A stretch of 64,000 nt of DNA from Enterocloster aldenensis (lineage in GTDB: Bacteria; Bacillota; Clostridia; Lachnospirales; Lachnospiraceae), in assembly GCF_003434055.1 (NCBI RefSeq), contig NZ_QVEX01000008.1, forward strand, positions 1 to 64,000. Reading direction: 5' to 3'. The translations under genes and the position numbers were made by a program. Positions 33,524 to 40,680 of the stretch are shown here, piece after piece. Position 1 is the first letter of the stretch. Each line of letters starts with the position of its first letter. The notes under the pieces are model-generated. The model had not been told where the DNA came from. It was given only the letters and a program-made list of their open reading frames with translations, and did no database searches.

Positions 33524-34162
33524 CTAACGGAAACTGCGTATGGTCCTCTCTTTGGACTGCTCCAGGTGCAGGGCGAGGGTTCTCTCTAATTCCTCCTTAT
33601 CCCCTTCTAAAAGCGCATCCAAAATCGCCACATGCTCTTCTGTGGTCCCGTCATCTGCGTCATCTGCGCGGGAACAGGCAATCCTCAGACGCTGATTCTG
33701 GTCATATATGTTCCGCATCATCCTGCGCATGTAACGGTTGGGACATCCTGCCATGATGTAGCTGTGCAGTTCCGTATCCAGGCTTATGTAGTATCTCCTC
33801 AGCTGCTCACCCTCAAGGGCCGGGTCCGGCTCCAGGAAACGGCGGCGCATATCCCTCAGCCAGTCCTTGTCAATCTGATGCATGGAACTGACAACCATCT
33901 CAGGCTCAATCAGGCGTCGGACCTGATAGATATCCTCAATCAGATCCTGGGTGACATCTGTTATGATTGTCCCTTTTCTGGGGTAGACGTATACAAAGTC
34001 CTCCTTTTCCAGACGCAGGATTGCTTCCCTTACAGGCGTCCTGCTGATATTCAGCTCCTTTTGAAGCTTATCTTCCGATAAATCACTCATGGGCGGATAT
34101 TCACCGCTTATTATTTTTTCTTTTATATAATCGTATGCGCTGTCTGTCTTTCCCAAAATCAT
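33524..34162 (-). CDS. GntR family regulator, FadR/FCD subfamily
   Basis: The 212-residue regulator has a winged helix (DYIKEKIISGEYPPM, then DKLQKELNISRTPVREAILR) and a C-terminal all-helical FCD domain with the metal/ligand-site residues (for example EPEMVVSSMHQ and LDTELHSYIMAGC with later His residues). FCD proteins of this type release DNA on binding sugar acids. It is monocistronic at the upstream end of the sugar-acid island, and its likely operator is found at its own promoter and at both operons. It is therefore the probable local repressor. Confidence 0.9.
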   Translation of the reverse strand: MILGKTDSAYDYIKEKIISGEYPPMSDLSEDKLQKELNISRTPVREAILRLEKEDFVYVYPRKGTIITDVTQDLIEDIYQVRRLIEPEMVVSSMHQIDKDWLRDMRRRFLEPDPALEGEQLRRYYISLDTELHSYIMAGCPNRYMRRMMRNIYDQNQRLRIACSRADDADDGTTEEHVAILDALLEGDKEELERTLALHLEQSKERTIRSFR

Positions 34163-34247
34163 TCTCCATTTCCCTCAATCTGATGTACCTGTTCCTTCCA
34201 GGCATCCCGCACACAGGATATTCCTTCCTGTCCATATAAAGGAAAAA

Positions 34248-34265
34248 CAACAGATATATCAGTTG
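34248..34265. promoter_or_regulatory. 18-bp palindromic operator upstream of the GntR/FCD gene
   Basis: CAACAGATATATCAGTTG is a near-perfect palindrome (16 of 18 positions) centred on GATATATC, about 90 bp upstream of the regulator start codon. The same core is at 33417-33424 and 29483-29490. Autoregulation is inferred. The rest of the 285-bp gap (34163-34447) is AT-rich and holds nothing else recognisable. Confidence 0.65.
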
Positions 34266-34447
34266 TCTACATGATAACATTTTTTATGCATTTTTTCAAT
34301 ATCTATTATATAATATTTTTAAATTTATTTCTATCCTTATTTTGACATATCCCCCCGCCCCTGCGCACAGCCCCAAATTTCCCCAAATCACATTTTCCCC
34401 TGTATGTCCGTGTTGGCCCTTCCCTTCCACATACCGTCCATTGATTT

Positions 34448-35197
34448 TCATGACCTTGTTTCGTTGGACATCTGCTGCTCAAACAGCTGGATAACATCCC
34501 GGCTGTTCTTCCACAGGTCATATATCTTACCCTCATACAGGAACTTCTGGTCCGTAATCATTCTGGGGTTTCGTTGAGAAAGTATCTGGACAGCCTCCAT
34601 GTACGGTTCTTTGGTTAATACGGCGTGGCAGCCCGGTGCATCATCTCTCCGTGAGATGAATCCCATTCCATGTTTGTAGCCGTTAATTCCCGGTATTTCA
34701 TCGGAATAAAATACCGCAACCAAATCCTGTATCCTCCGCACATAGCTTGTTCCTGCCGCCAAAGGTACTACAAAGTAGTGCTCTGTTATAAAGCAGGCCA
34801 TGGACAGGCCTTTTGTACCCTTATTCAACAAAGGGCCGCTTATTATAATTGCATCCGGCCCCATGAGTTCGCTGTCAACGGTTTTAATCTCTTCCACACC
34901 AAAGCCTGTGGTTTTTTTATAATAGTCAAGATATCCTTTCTTTTGTTTATTTTTTGCGGCTGCTCCTCCCAGGATCATAAGCAATCCAGGTATGCCTAGC
35001 AATATTCCAAAAGCATATCCTGCCTCCGGCGCACCCATAATAATAAGCAGGCCGCATAAAAAAACCATACAGACCAACATGGCCACACCTCCTGCCATGA
35101 TTGCCATGGGAATCCCACCATAAATCCTGATTTTTTTGAGAACGCTGCCTTCCTTTGACAGATTTGCCCGTGTCTTTTCAGTCATCCTTTCAATCAT
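34448..35197 (-). CDS. Unknown two-TM membrane protein
   Basis: The ATG at 35197 has AGGAGG at ideal spacing and is chosen over a TTG at 35227. The product has 249 residues. Two adjacent hydrophobic segments (about 23-45 and 49-70, IPMAIMAGGVAMLVCMVFLC and AGYAFGILLGIPGLLMILGG) form a hairpin. They are followed by a soluble domain of about 180 residues with an acidic and aromatic pattern (ELMGPDAIIISGPLLNKGTK, ITEHYFVVPLAAGTSYVRRI, IYDLWKNSRDVIQLFEQQM). I do not recognise the family. The soluble part is reminiscent of PH-like YdbT/DUF proteins but this is not secure. A TATAAT element lies upstream on the minus strand with no clear -35. Confidence 0.7.
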   Translation of the reverse strand: MIERMTEKTRANLSKEGSVLKKIRIYGGIPMAIMAGGVAMLVCMVFLCGLLIIMGAPEAGYAFGILLGIPGLLMILGGAAAKNKQKKGYLDYYKKTTGFGVEEIKTVDSELMGPDAIIISGPLLNKGTKGLSMACFITEHYFVVPLAAGTSYVRRIQDLVAVFYSDEIPGINGYKHGMGFISRRDDAPGCHAVLTKEPYMEAVQILSQRNPRMITDQKFLYEGKIYDLWKNSRDVIQLFEQQMSNETRS

Positions 35198-35336
35198 GCC
35201 CATATCCTCCTGGTATGCATTTTTCAAATCACCTACAGCATTTTACAATATTCATTACAGATTCCGCAGAATATGTAAATTTTTAACTATTACAGTCTAT
35301 TATACACTATTTGGGGCTTTCAGGTATACTGGCAAC

Positions 35337-35370
35337 AAAAAAAGAAGAAGAGACCCTTCAGCCTCTCCTT
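35337..35370 (-). terminator. Terminator of the rnf operon
   Basis: GAAGAGA and TCTCCTTC pair with one bulge and are followed on the minus strand by TTCTTTTTTTG. It lies 36 bp past the rnfB stop codon. Confidence 0.65.
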
Positions 35371-35405
35371 CCATTCTACATTGCATATTCATCCTTGATA
35401 AACAA

Positions 35406-36194
35406 TTACTGAATCACCTTAACCGGACACTTCTCTGCGCACTTCCCGCAGTTGGTACATTTCTCATAATCAATCACAGCCAGGTTATCCTCCATATGGA
35501 TGGCGTCAAACTCACACTGTTTTGTACACAGGGTACAGCCGATACAGCCGGACTCACATACGGACTTCACATCCTTGCCCTTGTCATGGGAACTGCACTG
35601 TACCAGGTGCTCCGCCTTGTAGGGAACCAGTTCAATCAGGTGGTTGGGACAGGAGGACACGCACTTGCCGCAGGCAACGCATTTCTCCTTGTCAACCACT
35701 GCCACGCCGTCCACCACATGGATGGCGTCAAAGGCACATGCCTTTACACAGGAGCCGTAACCCATGCATCCATAGGTACATGCCTTCTCACCTGCGCCGG
35801 GCACCACCGATACCTTCTTGCAGTCGTCCACTCCATAGTAGTTGTACTGCACTTTTGTCTTGTCACATGTGCCCTTACATTTGACAAACGCAACCTTCTT
35901 CTCAGCAGTCCCGCCGGCAACGCCCATGATGGCCCCGATTTTCTCTGCTGTGGATGCGCCGCCCACCGGACATGCGCCTACCTCTGCCTGACCGGCCGCA
36001 ATGGCCTTTGCCAGTGCGTCACATCCCGCGTAACCGCAGCCGCCGCAGTTGTTGCCGGGCAGCTCATTGCGGACCAGGATTTCTTTTTCATCTACTTCTA
36101 CTTTGAACTTCTCGCTGGCAATGCCCAGGAAGATACCGATCAGGATACCGAGGATACCTACCACTGCTGCCGCTATAATAATACCTGTTACCAT
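35406..36194 (-). CDS. rnfB: Rnf complex subunit RnfB
   Basis: The 262-residue subunit accepts electrons from ferredoxin in the Rnf complex, which couples ferredoxin:NAD+ oxidoreduction to Na+ or H+ export. One N-terminal membrane helix (VTGIIIAAAVVGILGILIGI) is followed by a [4Fe-4S] motif (NNCGGCGYAGCDAL, then CPVGG). Two CxxCxxCxxxCP ferredoxin pairs follow (CVACGKCVSSCPNH and CTNCGKCAEKCPVK among others). It ends in ferredoxin modules, as in acetogens and other clostridia. It is the last gene of rnfCDGEAB. Confidence 0.95.
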   Translation of the reverse strand: MVTGIIIAAAVVGILGILIGIFLGIASEKFKVEVDEKEILVRNELPGNNCGGCGYAGCDALAKAIAAGQAEVGACPVGGASTAEKIGAIMGVAGGTAEKKVAFVKCKGTCDKTKVQYNYYGVDDCKKVSVVPGAGEKACTYGCMGYGSCVKACAFDAIHVVDGVAVVDKEKCVACGKCVSSCPNHLIELVPYKAEHLVQCSSHDKGKDVKSVCESGCIGCTLCTKQCEFDAIHMEDNLAVIDYEKCTNCGKCAEKCPVKVIQ

Positions 36195-36210
36195 TTTCCT
36201 TCTCCTCCTT

Positions 36211-36786
36211 CTAAATTAATCCGGAAAATCCGAAAAATGCGATTGCCATAAGACCTGAGGTAATCAGAACAATGGGTGACCCCTGGAAGGAATATGGTAC
36301 GTCATTATGCTCAATCTTCTCGCGGACACCAGCTAACATGACAATAGCAATGGTAAAACCAACGGAGATGCCGATACCGTTTACAACGCTCTGTACGAAG
36401 TTATAAGACTTCTGCACATTGGTAAGAGCCACGCCTAAAACCGCACAGTTGGTGGTAATCAGAGGCAGGTACACGCCCAGGGCCTCGTACAGTGACGGCA
36501 TGGATTTCTTAAGGAACATTTCCACGAACTGGACCAGGGCCGCAATGACCAGGATGAACACAATGGTCTGCAGATATTCCAGGTGCAGGTTCACAAGGAT
36601 GCCGGTGTAAACCAGGCTGGTCACAGCAGATGCAATGGTAATGACGAATATAACCGCCGCACCCATGCCGGCTGAGGTCTCCACCTTCTTTGAAACACCG
36701 AGGAATGGACAAAGTCCTAAGAACTGGCTCAAAACAACGTTATTAACCAGAGCGGAACCAATGGCAATTAATAATAATTCTTTCAT
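36211..36786 (-). CDS. rnfA: Rnf complex subunit RnfA
   Basis: The 191-residue membrane subunit has six hydrophobic segments and the family start ALVNNVVLSQFLGLCPFLGVS. RnfA and RnfE form the inverted pair at the core of the complex and bind a [2Fe-2S] cluster through conserved cysteines, here in LCPFLG and TNCAVLG. The length is normal. It is preceded by rnfE and followed by rnfB with short gaps. Confidence 0.95.
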   Translation of the reverse strand: MKELLLIAIGSALVNNVVLSQFLGLCPFLGVSKKVETSAGMGAAVIFVITIASAVTSLVYTGILVNLHLEYLQTIVFILVIAALVQFVEMFLKKSMPSLYEALGVYLPLITTNCAVLGVALTNVQKSYNFVQSVVNGIGISVGFTIAIVMLAGVREKIEHNDVPYSFQGSPIVLITSGLMAIAFFGFSGLI

Positions 36787-36798
36787 CTATCCACCCTC

Positions 36799-37593
36799 CT
36801 AATTTTCTTTCTTGGAAGTAGCTGACTTAAGCTCTGCTTCCTTCTTTGCCACGGCTGCCTTCTTGGCTGCCAGTGCCTTCTCCTCTGCCTGACGCTTCCT
36901 GGTCTCCAGGACTTCATGGTTGGACATGCAGGAGGAACCGGAGCACTCCATACAATTGCCGCCGCAGGCCAGCTTGGACTGTGGCACGGAACCATTGGTT
37001 GCAGACGGCGCCTTGAACTTGTTCTGAAGGGCCGTGAGGATTGCCAGCACAAAGAATGCGCCGGGAGCCAGCACAAAGATTGCGATGTGGTAGTCCTCAG
37101 GGATGACCACGTTGCCGAATACAGCGCCGGAGCCCAGGATTTCACGGACAACGCCGATGCAGGTAAGGGCGATGGTAAAACCAAGGCCCATGCCGATACC
37201 GTCAAATGTGGATACCACCGGTCCGTTCTTGGACGCATAGGACTCTGCGCGGCCAAGGATGATACAGTTAACCACGATCAGCGGGATATAGATACCAAGC
37301 GCAGCGTAAAGGCTTGGCACATAGGCCTGAAGCAGCAGCTGTACGATGGTAACCAGGGAAGCCACGATAACGATATAGGCCGGGATACGCACACGGTCCG
37401 GTATGATCTTGCGAAGGGCTGAAATTATCATATTGGAAAAAAGTAAAACCACGGTGGTGGAAAGTCCCATACCAAGACCGTTGACAGCTGATGTGGTCAC
37501 GGCCAGGGTCGGACACATACCAAGCATCAGGACGAAGGTAGGGTTTTCTTTCACAATACCGTTATATAAACGTTCTGAACAGTTATTCATCAT
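36799..37593 (-). CDS. rnfE: Rnf complex subunit RnfE
   Basis: The 264-residue membrane subunit is homologous to RnfA (NPTFVLMLGMCPTLAVTTSA and VNCIILGRAE carry the conserved cysteines). The C-terminal 55 residues extend beyond the membrane core, with four cysteines (CGGNCMECSGSSC), then a Lys/Ala/Glu-rich helix. The Cys motif is an extra beyond typical RnfE and could bind metal. This tail is poorly conserved between species, so the role is uncertain. Confidence 0.93.
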   Translation of the reverse strand: MMNNCSERLYNGIVKENPTFVLMLGMCPTLAVTTSAVNGLGMGLSTTVVLLFSNMIISALRKIIPDRVRIPAYIVIVASLVTIVQLLLQAYVPSLYAALGIYIPLIVVNCIILGRAESYASKNGPVVSTFDGIGMGLGFTIALTCIGVVREILGSGAVFGNVVIPEDYHIAIFVLAPGAFFVLAILTALQNKFKAPSATNGSVPQSKLACGGNCMECSGSSCMSNHEVLETRKRQAEEKALAAKKAAVAKKEAELKSATSKKEN

Positions 37594-37601
37594 CCCACCT
37601 C

Positions 37602-38216
37602 CTATTCATTGACACAGTTATGCAGATAATATAAGGCTGCATTGACTGCGTTGGTTGTTGCACTGCTGGTAATGGTGGCGCCGCTGATTGCATTAATCTG
37701 GGTGTCATCTGCATTACCTGACTTCGTGACACTTAAGGATTGTGCATTCTTGCCTGTAAACTGATCCTTGAATGCGGGTTCCTTGGCCTTAAGGCCAAGG
37801 CCTGGGGTGTCGTTGATTTCCAGGAACTCGATTCCTGTGATGGTACCGTCTTCCTTAAGGCCGACGGACAGCTTCACCACCCCGCCGTAGCTGTCATTGG
37901 AAAGGGATGTAATCACAAATCCCAGTTCATTGCCGGATGCGTCTACTGCCTTTAACACGTTCTCCACTTCCACCCCGCCGAAATCCATGCCTGCCAGGTC
38001 TGCGTTGCAGCCCTCGATGGCAGCGGTCAGGGTCTCATCGGATTCAAAGGTCTCTGCTTCGTTAAACACGGCCTTGTATGCCTTGTTGTTGGCCGCGATG
38101 GTGGCCTGGGCAATGGGTTCCTTTGTCACCTGGTATACGCCGCCGAGAAGACAGCCGGAAACCAATGTGATGCCAAAAAGGATGGCTGCGTCTTTCATAA
38201 ATCCTGCTTTACTCAT
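37602..38216 (-). CDS. rnfG: Rnf complex subunit RnfG
   Basis: The 204-residue subunit has one N-terminal membrane helix (AILFGITLVSGCLLGGVYQV) and an extracytoplasmic FMN-binding domain. FMN is covalently linked to the threonine in SGATIT (NAISGATITSSATT), which is present. Helices and strands between carry GFVITSLSNDSYGGVVKLSV and NDTPGLGLKA. It lies between rnfD and rnfE, with a 2-bp gap from rnfD and an 8-bp gap to rnfE. Confidence 0.95.
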   Translation of the reverse strand: MSKAGFMKDAAILFGITLVSGCLLGGVYQVTKEPIAQATIAANNKAYKAVFNEAETFESDETLTAAIEGCNADLAGMDFGGVEVENVLKAVDASGNELGFVITSLSNDSYGGVVKLSVGLKEDGTITGIEFLEINDTPGLGLKAKEPAFKDQFTGKNAQSLSVTKSGNADDTQINAISGATITSSATTNAVNAALYYLHNCVNE

Positions 38217-38218
38217 AA

Positions 38219-39154
38219 TTACCTGCCCTCCTTTCCAAATGCCTTGGGAAGGGTGATTTTTTCAATCAGCGGCACAAGGATGTTGCTGATGATGATTGCA
38301 TAGGAAACGCCTTCCGCAGAACCGCCGAAAATACGGAACAGTCCGGTGAGCACGCCTAAAAGGATACCGAATGCAATCTGCCCCTTTGGCGTAATCGGGC
38401 TGGTCACATAGTCGGTGGCCATAAAGAACGCGCCAAAGATAAGTCCGCCGCCGCACAGATGGGCCAGGATATAATTCACATCCAATCCATGTCCCCCAAA
38501 AAGGGCTGCAAATACAACAACCGTCAATATGTATGCTGCCGGGATACGGATGGAGATTACCTTCTTAACCAGAAGATAGGCAGCGCCTGCCAGCAGGGCG
38601 ATGACCGATACCTCACCGATGGTTCCCGGGATGTTGCCCACGAACATGGCAGGGATATCCACTGTCCCGCCGCTCTTAAGCACGGCCAGGGGCGTTGCCC
38701 CGGAGATGCCGTCAAAGCCGCTGTAGCTGAAGTTGGTCATCTTGCCTGCAAAGGAAATCAGAAGGAAACATCTTGCTGCCAGGGCCGGGTTCATGAAGTT
38801 CTGTCCCAGGCCGCCGTAGAGCTGCTTAACCACGATGATGGCAAATACGCCGCCCAGGGCCGGTATCCATACCGGGATTTCCGGAGGCATGTTCAGCGCC
38901 AGGATCATACCTGTAACCAGGGCGCTGCAGTCATATAAGGTATTTGGCTTCTTCATCAGCTTTTCATACAGGTATTCGCTGAGCATACAGGCCGCAACCG
39001 TGACAATCAATACTAATAATGCATGTAAGCCGAAATGATATACGCCGAACGCAGATGCAGGCAACATGGCAATGGCCACATCCAGCATGATGCTGTGGGT
39101 GGTCTCATGGCTTCTCACATGCGGGGATGACGATACATTTAATAATTTACTCAT
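38219..39154 (-). CDS. rnfD: Rnf complex subunit RnfD
   Basis: The 311-residue subunit has about eight hydrophobic segments and the second covalent FMN site, the Thr in DGISGATPLAVLKSGG. RnfD relays electrons across the membrane and probably forms the ion path. A proline-rich loop (ALNMPPEIPVWIPALGG) and FMNPALAARCFLLISFAGKM are family landmarks. The start is well placed after a ribosome site. Confidence 0.95.
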   Translation of the reverse strand: MSKLLNVSSSPHVRSHETTHSIMLDVAIAMLPASAFGVYHFGLHALLVLIVTVAACMLSEYLYEKLMKKPNTLYDCSALVTGMILALNMPPEIPVWIPALGGVFAIIVVKQLYGGLGQNFMNPALAARCFLLISFAGKMTNFSYSGFDGISGATPLAVLKSGGTVDIPAMFVGNIPGTIGEVSVIALLAGAAYLLVKKVISIRIPAAYILTVVVFAALFGGHGLDVNYILAHLCGGGLIFGAFFMATDYVTSPITPKGQIAFGILLGVLTGLFRIFGGSAEGVSYAIIISNILVPLIEKITLPKAFGKEGR

Positions 39155-39169
39155 TTCTTAAGTCCCCTC

Positions 39170-40495
39170 CTACCCTTTCTTCCTGCGGTTAGCCGCAACC
39201 GTCTTGCGCATTTCCTTAAATGCCTGTGTGAGCGGACGCTTAGCCGGACATACATAGGTGCAGCTTCCGCATTCCATACACTCCATACCGTTTAATTTCT
39301 CAAAGGTGTCACAGTCATCCCTCAGGGCTGCCTGCATCATCATCACGGGAATGATGTGGCTTGGACATACGCTGACACACTTGCCGCAGCGTATGCACGC
39401 AGAAGGCTCCATCTCAGCTACCTGGTCCTTTGTGAAGCAGGTCAGTGCGGATGAAGTCTTGCTTACCGGTATATCAAGGCCAAACAGCGCCTGTCCCATC
39501 ATGGGGCCTCCGGATATGATTTTCTCCGGCTCTGTCTTAAAACCGCCGGCAGCTTCCAGCAGTTCCTGGTAGTTGGTTCCCAGTTTTACATTAAAGTTCC
39601 TGGGGTCTGCCACCGCATCGCCGGTAACGGTAATGATCTTGCGCATCAGAGGGGTTCTTTTGCACACTGCCATGTAGATGGCAATCACGGTATCAATGTT
39701 ATCCACAATACATCCTGCATCAGCCGGAAGCATGGAGGAGTTGACCTTCCTGCCCGTGACAGCATAAATCAGGGAACGCTCGCCGCCCTGAGGATACTTT
39801 GTGAGAAGGGGGCAAACAGTGATACGCGGTTCGTCCTTAACAAGTTCCGTTAAAATCTTAATGGCCTCGGGCTTGTTGTTCTCAATGCCGATCACGCCCT
39901 TTGCGTTATCAAACAGCTGCAGGATTACCTTTAAGCCGCCCACAATCTTCTCGGGCTCTTCCAGCATCATGCGGTAATCGCTGGTAAGGTACGGTTCACA
40001 CTCAGCGCCGTTTACCAGTATGTACTCAATGGCATTCTCGTCCTTGGGGGTCAGCTTGACATGCGTCGGGAAACCTGCCCCTCCCAGACCTACAATACCT
40101 GCTTCTTTTACAATACTACGGATTTCTTCCTTGGAAAGCCCGGAGGGATCCCTGTCCTCCCCCACTCCTTCAATTGTCTTATATTCCCCATCATTTTCCA
40201 CGATAATGGAGGGTACCATTGCCCCGTTTGCCATACGTCTCGGCTCAATGGCTTTCACTGTTCCTGATACGGAAGCAATGACATTGGCTGATATGAAACC
40301 GCCTGCTTCTCCAATCTTCTGGCCAGCCAGTATATGGTCCCCTTTTGCCACCAGCGGTTTTGCAGGTGCACCGATATGCTGTGACATAGGATACACCAGA
40401 TCGCCCTTTGGCATCAGAACCTGTACCGGTTTGTTTTCTGACAGCTCTTTTCCCTCATACGGATGGATGCCGCCTATAAAAGTCGCCAAACCCAT
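39170..40495 (-). CDS. rnfC: Rnf complex subunit RnfC
   Basis: The 441-residue subunit (ATG at 40495, with GAGGGAG 8 nt upstream) is the NADH/NAD+ side of the complex. An upstream in-frame ATG at 40519 with AAAGGA is an alternative that adds 8 residues. It contains the NADH-binding glycine segment GLGGAGFPTHVKLTP, an FMN-site region and two C-terminal ferredoxin-type clusters (CIRCGKCVSVCPSH and CMECGSCTYVCPAKRP). The operon order is rnfC-D-G-E-A-B. Confidence 0.94.
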   Translation of the reverse strand: MGLATFIGGIHPYEGKELSENKPVQVLMPKGDLVYPMSQHIGAPAKPLVAKGDHILAGQKIGEAGGFISANVIASVSGTVKAIEPRRMANGAMVPSIIVENDGEYKTIEGVGEDRDPSGLSKEEIRSIVKEAGIVGLGGAGFPTHVKLTPKDENAIEYILVNGAECEPYLTSDYRMMLEEPEKIVGGLKVILQLFDNAKGVIGIENNKPEAIKILTELVKDEPRITVCPLLTKYPQGGERSLIYAVTGRKVNSSMLPADAGCIVDNIDTVIAIYMAVCKRTPLMRKIITVTGDAVADPRNFNVKLGTNYQELLEAAGGFKTEPEKIISGGPMMGQALFGLDIPVSKTSSALTCFTKDQVAEMEPSACIRCGKCVSVCPSHIIPVMMMQAALRDDCDTFEKLNGMECMECGSCTYVCPAKRPLTQAFKEMRKTVAANRRKKG

Positions 40496-40530
40496 GGATT
40501 CTCTCCCTCTTTCTTTCATAATATTCCTTT

Positions 40531-40588
40531 GGCGGCAATGCCGCCGGTAAACGCCGGAATACGGGAAGAGCTGCCTGGTCCCTTCCCG
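40531..40588 (-). promoter_or_regulatory. Hairpins in the rnf leader
   Basis: The leader can form GGCGGC-AAT-GCCGCC (40531-40545) next to the start region and GGGAAG/CTTCCC (40563-40568 with 40582-40587). They are close to the ribosome site and could affect translation. They match no riboswitch I recognise. Confidence 0.45.
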
Positions 40589-40601
40589 AATTCACCAACT
40601 T

Positions 40602-40631
40602 AGTATAGCATAAATATACATTGTATACAAT
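40602..40631 (-). promoter_or_regulatory. rnf operon promoter with palindromic operator
   Basis: On the minus strand TTGTAT (40625-40630) and TATACT (40602-40607) are 17 bp apart. ATTGTATACAAT (40620-40631) is a perfect 12-bp palindrome that covers the -35 box, a common design for repression. The regulator is unknown. Confidence 0.65.
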
Positions 40632-40680
40632 ACAGAATTTAATCGTTATTTTTTTAATTTATATGTTAATTTCATGGCAA

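Noticed and set aside
34306..34536. Minus-strand 76-residue frame
   Set aside because: It overlaps the end of the unknown membrane protein gene, has no ribosome site and shows no domain.
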